DNA of 64,000 nucleotides, taken from contig JAHQIW010005183.1 of assembly GCA_019055375.1 (NCBI GenBank), positions 31,044-95,043 of the forward strand, given 5' to 3'. The translations under genes were made by a program, and so were the position numbers. This stretch comes from Parelaphostrongylus tenuis (lineage: Eukaryota; Nematoda; Chromadorea; Rhabditida; Metastrongylidae). This document shows positions 58,401 to 64,000 of the stretch, in pieces. The notes below the pieces were generated by a model, which was not told the origin of the DNA, searched no databases, and saw only the letters and a program-made list of their open reading frames with translations. Each line of letters starts with the position of its first letter. Position 1 is the first letter of the stretch.

Positions 58401-61400
58401 TTCCAATTTAAAGCGTTTTTTTTAGTAAACAAAGTTACAAGTTCAACTAAGCAATCATCTGCCGATGATCACCCACCATCTTCACAAATTGACGTGGGCA
58501 TTTGTTAGTCTGAAAATAAGCTGAACGAAAATTGAGACCACATCATAGTGTAAGTTAGTCAAAAAGAGCAGTAGCCAGTACAGAAGTTTAACCTTCACAA
58601 TCACTCTTTTAGCTCTTTTTTGATTGACTTCATTGCTTTACTCTTTTTTCCTACCTGTGCTGATGCACTTTCAAAAGTGGAAGACACGAGTACAGCTTCT
58701 CCTTCTCCACACATCGGTCTATTAAGTTCTCTTGTGTTTCGTCACCGTAATCAATAACAAGGACTTCTGAAGTTCTACTTCTTATTGAAGACCTATATGT
58801 ATCCCTCTTTATACTACTCAATTATGGTCACAGGCAGAGTGGAAGTAAAAGGAGAATTTTCCGGTTCTATTCTCTAGTTTTATCGCATGCGCAAACACTT
58901 TATATTAGAGATATTCGATCCGCTCTCATTGTTACCCTCTTCATGTTTGCTAGAGAAGAGTAATCACAGAAAGTAAAGGTCACCTCAGGCTATGAATTTT
59001 ACATATCTCAGCATTTCTCTAACTGTATTTCATATCGTATCCCTGCCATGATGAAAAAGAATAGGCACTGAATAAATGTTCAAGCACTAGGCTAACAACT
59101 GTGCGGTTTTTCTTCAGAAAAAAAACATTAATTGTTTGACTTTATCACCAGTGACGGCGAAACTAATGACCATATGTAAATTTGTGTGGGAGAACTATGC
59201 GAAAGACTCTAATCTGCTGAATGTACTGACAGCTGCTATATCTGTACTTATCCACTCTAGATTTTTTAGGTGATCGAACTGCTGTGGCATTAATAGACTG
59301 TGTAAAAGTTCGTACCGTTTTGGTTCTTCTATATGATCTTTGTAATGAAGTGCATGATTTTGGCATAGTTCAATTGCGCATTTTCTTGTGAATATTTTGG
59401 CCTACAATTTGCATATGCTTGATTCAAGATGGAGATGTTTTGCAAGCAAGTTCGCTTTATACTCATGCACGAATGGCGCGCAGAGGAAAATGCTAGTGAA
59501 ACGATGCGCTAGATAAATGGAGCTTTGGGCGATGATGCAGTTGCAGGAAGGACGGCTAGGAAGTACTTCGTGAACTCCAAAACTGGGAAGAACAGTCTGA
59601 AAGATCAGTAGAGTTTGAGCTATCTACAGGAAGCTGATCGTCAAGCTGCCCTTGAGATGCTCTGAGAGAATCCGTCAGTGACATACCGAGTTCAAGAAGA
59701 AGAGTTCGATTGTTGTTCCAAGACCGAAAAGTTTTCGAGGTTGATGCAGCATAGTTTGATTATTGATTTTGTGTTTTGTTCGGAGCCAAGTGCTGCAAAA
59801 ATCGTGTTCAAAAATCAAAACGACACGAACTTTTTACACAACCTGTTATGCAGCGGAACAAGCGATTGTGTTCTTATTGTTCCGAAATGACGACATTTTG
59901 GACAATCACTTGCATAGTTTAGGAATAGCCCAAACCCACCAAAAAATGGGAAACGGTTATGACTGTTAATCTGATTCATTGTGGCACGAGGAATTCGGAT
60001 AGCAGTTGAAAAACACAAGAAAGGAGAAGTGAATAGTTGTACAGGAAAACAAGAGCCTATGAAAAGAACTTCTAACATTGAAATAGTGTCGAGCACCGAT
60101 GATTTTAACTTCGAGGGTTTTAATGATCTTTCTAAGTTTTCCTGTTTTGAATTTGCTTACTCAACATAATCGAAGCAACTGGAGTGACATGAAGAGCAGC
60201 AGAGATTTTTTTGTAAAGATCTATGTTATTCCTACATTGATTTCTGGTGACAAAAGAGTACTTATTGATAACAGATTGATAACAGTGAGCTACTCAATGA
60301 GAAAATTCTTATGGGTAACACCTTAACCTTTACCAAAGTAGACGTGCGATTCATAGCCATAACTATATTGCAATACCTTCGAAATTATAACCTCAGCTGT
60401 GCTTTAATCCCTTGATTAACTTTTCAGAGGCTCACTTGATATCCACTATATCAACTAACGGCTTTTGCTAGCTTCCATCAGTGCTCTTTCAAGCATTGTG
60501 ACTACCACTCCGGCTTCAGCATAACTGTATTCAGTGCTGCTTTGTCCTTTCAAGAGCAATTCTGCTGACCGGTGATTGCTGATAGCACCGATAGAGCTAA
60601 TGCCACAATCCGGTAGTTTGCGACTTACGTGAAATCCCCGGTTTTCTTCATGACTCAGGTTTCTTCTGATGTATCTCAAATCTTTTAATTCGACTGTTTG
60701 TACAGACCTCGTTCAAGACATTAAATAGTCCTATAACACATCTTGAGCATATCATGAGGTCTGTTTTGGCACTGATACAAGCATTTATCAGTCTGCAAAG
60801 GATTGGCTGAACCGAAAGGCACCGTGCTACTGATGAAGTTGTAATGCTGAAACACGTGTCTAGCGTTGTATAAGTGCCATAACAGACCTTATGAAAGGGT
60901 CACGATATGTTATCGGATTATGTGTCTCAAATAATACCTTGTCATTCTTGTCATCAAAAAGCATTGAGTAATAATTAAAATTAATTATTGAGATAGGGGA
61001 ATCATTTGTTGAAGTGAATACGAACTGTTTGCCATACACTATTTTTCTACGTCAGTCTTTTACACAGGAGTAAAAGGAATACCGTGGTCAGAGCGATTCA
61101 AGTTAATAAGCAGGCAGTTTTTGGTCTGCCTTTTGAAAAGCACGTGAAATTCTAAAACACATAAAAACATTGTTGATGGATACCTTCTGGCTGATGTTTT
61201 TACTATCTTCCGTTACAGTTAGATAGCGAAGTGGCGAAATGGAGTAAACGAATGCGAGATGATATTGAAGGAGAAATATTAAATCCTGAAGAGTATGGGC
61301 GGCATTTCGAAGGTGGGAATTGAGTTACTGATATGTAATTATCGGTGATAGACCGTTTATCTCTATTGGTTTTGCTGAAAATATGACTTCCGTTAGTTTA

Positions 61401-62139
61401 CTCGACCTTCTTGCGCTACATAGGCTTAAGACTAGTTGTTTCGGGATAAACCCGTGAGATCAAGAACGATTCGGTCACGCATCGGTGTAGTATGATGTGC
61501 AAGACTCTTGCGTTGGCTGGGACTCTAACCCATATTCCACCTCATCCGGGGCGCTTGCTCAAACCGTTGCACTATCGACGCCAGTTTTGATGCCACTCTT
61601 TTTACGCTAGAAGGCGTCTATCTGTCGGCAACCTACGGTGAACGGTATGACACGGAAGTCGCTGTCGACATTGAACCCACTTACGCTGACAGATAGTAGG
61701 TATTGGTACTCAAAGATTTTCATTCAACATCTCCTAGCAGTGGTATTGGAAAGTAGAGGAAGTGATGTCAAAATAGGCGTCGGTAGTGCGACGGTTCGAG
61801 CACGACCTCGAACAGGATGAAATTTGAGTTTGACTTCTACCTAACGCAAAAGTTTTGCACTATACATCAATATTTATATTTATAGCATCCTACCACCGCT
61901 AAAAGCGCTCAAATAGAAAGTAATTTTGTTTGATTTATCTACTGATTCCTACATTCTAAAATAAGGTTCAACGATATCTGTTACAGGTGATATTATTTTA
62001 TTTCCTGATCAAGCAAAAGAAATCTACGAAAATGCGTTGAGGGCTGGTAACCGACGCGTTAAAAGAAAATTCATTGGCTCTAGTCTTCGACGATGGGATC
62101 CGACGCGTCCGATTATCTATGGATTTGACGGATCGCACA
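52499..62139 (+). CDS. Astacin-family zinc metalloprotease, NAS type (3' partial)
   Basis: Exons: 52499-52825, 61219-61312, 61987-62139; phases 0, 1 and 1 join cleanly. Exon 1 begins with a signal peptide (hydrophobic stretch about residues 6-20, YVILFVTLLGILLGY), then a propeptide segment with TDEQYNTVQYYLTKLRELG and a Gly-rich tail. Exon 2 reads EVAKWSKRMRDDIEGEILNP. Exon 3 holds GDIILFPDQAKEIYENAL, a basic maturation site (NRRVKRKFIGSSLRRWDP) and the start of the astacin domain, RPIIYGFDGSH. The layout (long propeptide, VKRKFIGS cleavage site, RRWDPTRPI) fits the nematode NAS-33 to NAS-38 group of cuticle and moulting proteases; DPY-31/NAS-35 is my best guess but not proven. The zinc motif HExxHxxGxxHE exon was not found before 64000, so the gene continues to the right. 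The first intron is about 8.4 kb and contains mobile-element debris and a hammerhead. A further exon in that intron cannot be excluded. Confidence 0.85.
53838..54005 (-). repeat. tRNA-like repeats in the astacin intron
   Basis: Two adjacent minus-strand heads: 53838-53875 resembles a SINE A-box head (GCGCTACAGGCGC in plus), and 53930-54005 reads GGTTGTGTAATTAATAGCAC plus a B-box-like TTTTGATTCCCGTCTGAGG. Both are degenerate. Confidence 0.4.
55700..56400 (+). pseudogene. Tc1-like transposase remnant
   Basis: Frames in order: KLGMKTTDIVKLSDFNPRSV and VRRL (paired-type helix-turn-helix), SIRKIVKNKLRLRSCKISRV, MIRLIADARLSKLLIMDEKI with FTAKPLHNR (first catalytic Asp region), then KTPLVFINRTVKINTVSYQQ and SILEPW. 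At least five stops or shifts separate them, so it is inactive. The end of the DDE domain is missing. It lies in the first astacin intron. Confidence 0.75.
58015..58265. repeat. CT-rich low-complexity tract
   Basis: Long CTCTCT/TCCTCTC pyrimidine tract on the plus strand within the first astacin intron. It produces spurious Ser/Pro-rich frames. Confidence 0.8.
59370..59760 (+). pseudogene. Mariner-like transposase N-terminus, second copy
   Basis: Same piece as 37640-37920: FAYAWFKMEMFCKQVRFILM in place of FAYTCSKMELLWERIRLLLK, ARKYFVNSKTGKNSLKDQ, then on through READRQAALEML and NPSVTYRVQEEEF. It extends further 3' than the other copy. Stops at the MR- and DQ- positions show decay. It lies in the first astacin intron. 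Confidence 0.65.
60751..60895 (+). mobile_element. Foldback unit with hammerhead in the astacin intron
   Basis: Outer arms ATCATGAGGTCTGTT (60751-60765) and AACAGACCTTATGA (60882-60895) pair, as do GGCAC (60818-60822) and GTGCC (60874-60878) around the ribozyme. The left side has an extra 50 bp between the two stem parts. Same design as the 6584 element with different sequence. Confidence 0.6.
60826..60864 (+). ncRNA. Hammerhead ribozyme, type I, diverged copy
   Basis: Helix I GCTA (60826-60829) with TAGC (60861-60864), core CUGAUGA 60830-60836, helix II AGU/GCU with a UGUAAU loop, GAAA 60849-60852, the short ACACGUGU helix III, cleavage predicted after C60860. The UGUAA loop is conserved with the copies at 2931 and 6681 although helices I and II differ, which supports selection on structure. 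Confidence 0.85.
61505..61590 (-). repeat. tRNA-like repeat
   Basis: On the minus strand GGCGTCGATAGTGCAACGGT, then GGGCGCCCCGGATGAGGTG-like sequence and a B-box-like GGGTTAGAGTCCC. It matches the tRNA-like family at 667/27254. It lies between astacin exons 2 and 3. Confidence 0.45.
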
Positions 62140-62201
62140 GTGAGTTTTTGCTCGTGGTTTGCTACTGTTTTTCGCTAATTTTGCGAATATATGTGTATAT
62201 A

Positions 62202-62505
62202 AAAGGATAAAAGGATAAAGCTCTCGGCGTTGATCAATCCCTGAGGAATGCGCCATGCATTTGACTTTAATTTTTAACTTCGTTTGAGGTGATTGAATGC
62301 ATATCTGGCCTTTACAATGACTCGCGGAGGCCTCCCGCTGAACCGAGTCAGTGCTGCTTATCCTCCCAGACAAGTCTGAGACCTGTCTGCTACCAATTTA
62401 CCGACCCCTGAGGGATGGATGGCTTGGTGAGCCATGAGCGCGAGATCGAAACATTGACCTCGTGTGCGACACAGGGCACCTCTAACCACTGCGCCACATG
62501 CGCTC
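62202..62505 (-). mobile_element. SINE with 13-bp target-site duplication
   Basis: Direct repeats ATATGTGTATATA at 62189-62201 and 62506-62518 bound it. On the minus strand it begins GAGCGCATGTGGCGCAGTGG, has the B box and full body, and ends in GGATAAAGC-type tail repeated twice (TTTATCCTTTTATCCTTTT). It defines the 5' end of the monomeric family. It lies just after the last recognised astacin exon. Confidence 0.88.
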
Positions 62506-62559
62506 ATATGTGTATATATCTAATATAAACCAATGGATTGTCCCAAAATTTTCTTCGCT

Positions 62560-63240
62560 TTCACTCTACCTTCATTTATTTTTTCTATCTTAATCGGGTC
62601 AATGTCAAAAGGTTTTCTGGGGACAAACGAAGAAACGACCCCTTTCGCTGGACGAGATTTTTCCATAAGAGTGTTGGCATCATTCGAAAGCTTAAATCTC
62701 TGGCTATTGCGATACGTGCTCATATTCTAAGAAGATCCATTAATAACGCCGTAGCATTTGTATCATGTTTTTCTCCGGTCGCATGCTTTTATCCTCACAA
62801 TGCCGGAAGCCCGAAAAGCATATGAATGTGTAGAGGAAATCTTGTAGTATAAGAGTCATGTGTTCTATCTGAAAATTTCTTTGAAGCTGAGAAAAACTCT
62901 TACGTGATTAACAAAAGTCGCACTTTGCATGTGACGCACCAACGCATTTTGATAGATCGATTGCGGAACGCCATATGGAATCTGCGGTCGGAAAACGCCC
63001 AGACTGCACATCAGCCGATGAACAAGCGCGCCGGATATGTGAAGTTCTATCTTATTTTCTTTGCTACAACACTACAGTGAAACGGTCTTTCCAGAAAATA
63101 AGCACAGCCCTGGAATCGTGGAAACTTATGCTATCGAATGGTTTCTTATACGTGAAGGAAAGAGTTTTGTTCTGCGAGTAATATGCGTCTGTGAAGCACA
63201 AATGTATTCTCTCTGCTACAGCGTTATGAATGCCTTTTTC
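62560..63240. repeat. Unclassified interspersed repeat, copy 3
   Basis: Shares ATCATTCGAAAGC-TAAATCTCT with about 1902-1925 and TGAAGG/AGAGTTTTGTTC(T/A)GCGAG with about 14690-14705. No transposase recognised. It probably lies in the astacin intron following 62139. Confidence 0.35.
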
Positions 63241-64000
63241 AAAAAAGGTCGCGTGGTGCAGTAGCCAGAGATCCAAATATTTGAATGATTACTAGAAGTT
63301 CAATGGAAAGTCTTAGTCAGGCGAAGAGGGTCGTTTCTTCATTAATTCTCTGATAACTGAGAAGAACTGGCTTTGGTGTGTTAGAGAATGTTTTATTAGC
63401 TTTGGTAGACTCATAATGACCATGGCTTCATCGTTCGCCATGTAAGTAAAACGGGGCTCCGGCAAAGCGATGTCTCGTTGGTTAGTTCATGCGATAACCA
63501 ACCACCTCACGCTGCGAAATTGATTCAAAACATAGTGAAGAGATTGGCTGGACCATCCTACCCTTCAAATGTTCTTCAGCTCCTTCGCGCCCTGATCAGC
63601 ATCTGCAGGAGAAAAAATCTAGGAACTGGAACCAGCTCAAAAGTGACTCACCCGTCCCTTTTGTCGTCGGCTCATTCTTTGTGTAGAAAGGCATCCAATC
63701 TCTGTTTTGCAAATTCTTACATATCATCAATCGTCATGGTAATCATATTAATGACTGGCCGATCTCTTTTGATAAATAAAAATGGATTTGATGAAAATGT
63801 CGAAATGCGAAAGAAATTAGACAACCCTATATGTATGCATATTCTGTATAAATTGCGTTCCGTAGTGTATATAAGCATGCATGTACGCTTAGGTGGGTGA
63901 ATGAATAGAAGAGGATTTATTCTAACTGAATGAGTAATCGACTCATTGGACTGTACATCGCTTGCCTTACAACTCAACAGAGAGGTGATCAGTGCCATGT
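63241..64000 (+). other. Right edge, no recognised exon
   Basis: The astacin catalytic exon was looked for here and not found. An open frame of 140 codons at 63478-63900 has no recognisable motif and no astacin zinc signature. Confidence 0.4.

Noticed and set aside
63478..63900. 140-codon plus-strand frame as the next astacin exon
   Set aside because: It lacks the zinc-binding motif and any astacin similarity.

Overview
The window looks like nuclear DNA of a parasitic nematode, most likely a clade V (strongylid/hookworm-type) worm. Genes are split into many small exons with TTTCAG/TTTTAG acceptors, the best-matched proteins are animal families including an astacin of the nematode NAS type, and introns and spacers are full of Penelope-like retroelement debris, tRNA-headed SINEs and mariner/Tc1 remnants. 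There is no bacterial-style gene packing, and most long reading frames here are chance or repeat-derived. The species call is inference.

Four genes are recognisable, all on the + strand. (1) About 1430-12248: 3' two thirds of a DEPDC5/Iml1 gene (GATOR1 subunit), 5' end outside the window. (2) 17972-21664: a complete eight-exon GPN3 GTPase gene (RNA polymerase II assembly/import). (3) 22326-32627: a KANSL2/NSL2 gene (sumv-1 type; NSL chromatin complex), 660 bp after GPN3 and possibly trans-spliced. (4) 52499 to past the right edge of the readable exons: an astacin metalloprotease with signal peptide, propeptide and the start of the catalytic domain, closest in feel to DPY-31/NAS-35-like cuticle proteases. 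Exon borders were set by reading-frame continuity and splice signals, without transcripts.

The spacer 32628-52498 has no convincing host gene. It holds five decayed Penelope-like (RT plus GIY-YIG) fragments counting one inside a KANSL2 intron, several SINEs, and unassigned AT-rich DNA.

The most striking content is a set of hammerhead ribozymes (2931-2973, 6681-6723, 7407-7449, 20629-20672 on the minus strand, 20875-20917, 60826-60864, and a degenerate candidate at 59-106). They have the CUGANGA and GAAA core and a very short palindromic helix III (ACACGUGU), and several sit at the apex of long inverted repeats. All the clear ones lie in introns of the host genes. One composite insertion in the DEPDC5 gene (6584-7506) has 13-14 bp flanking direct repeats and itself contains a dimeric SINE with its own 14 bp flanking repeats, so the order of insertion events can be read directly.
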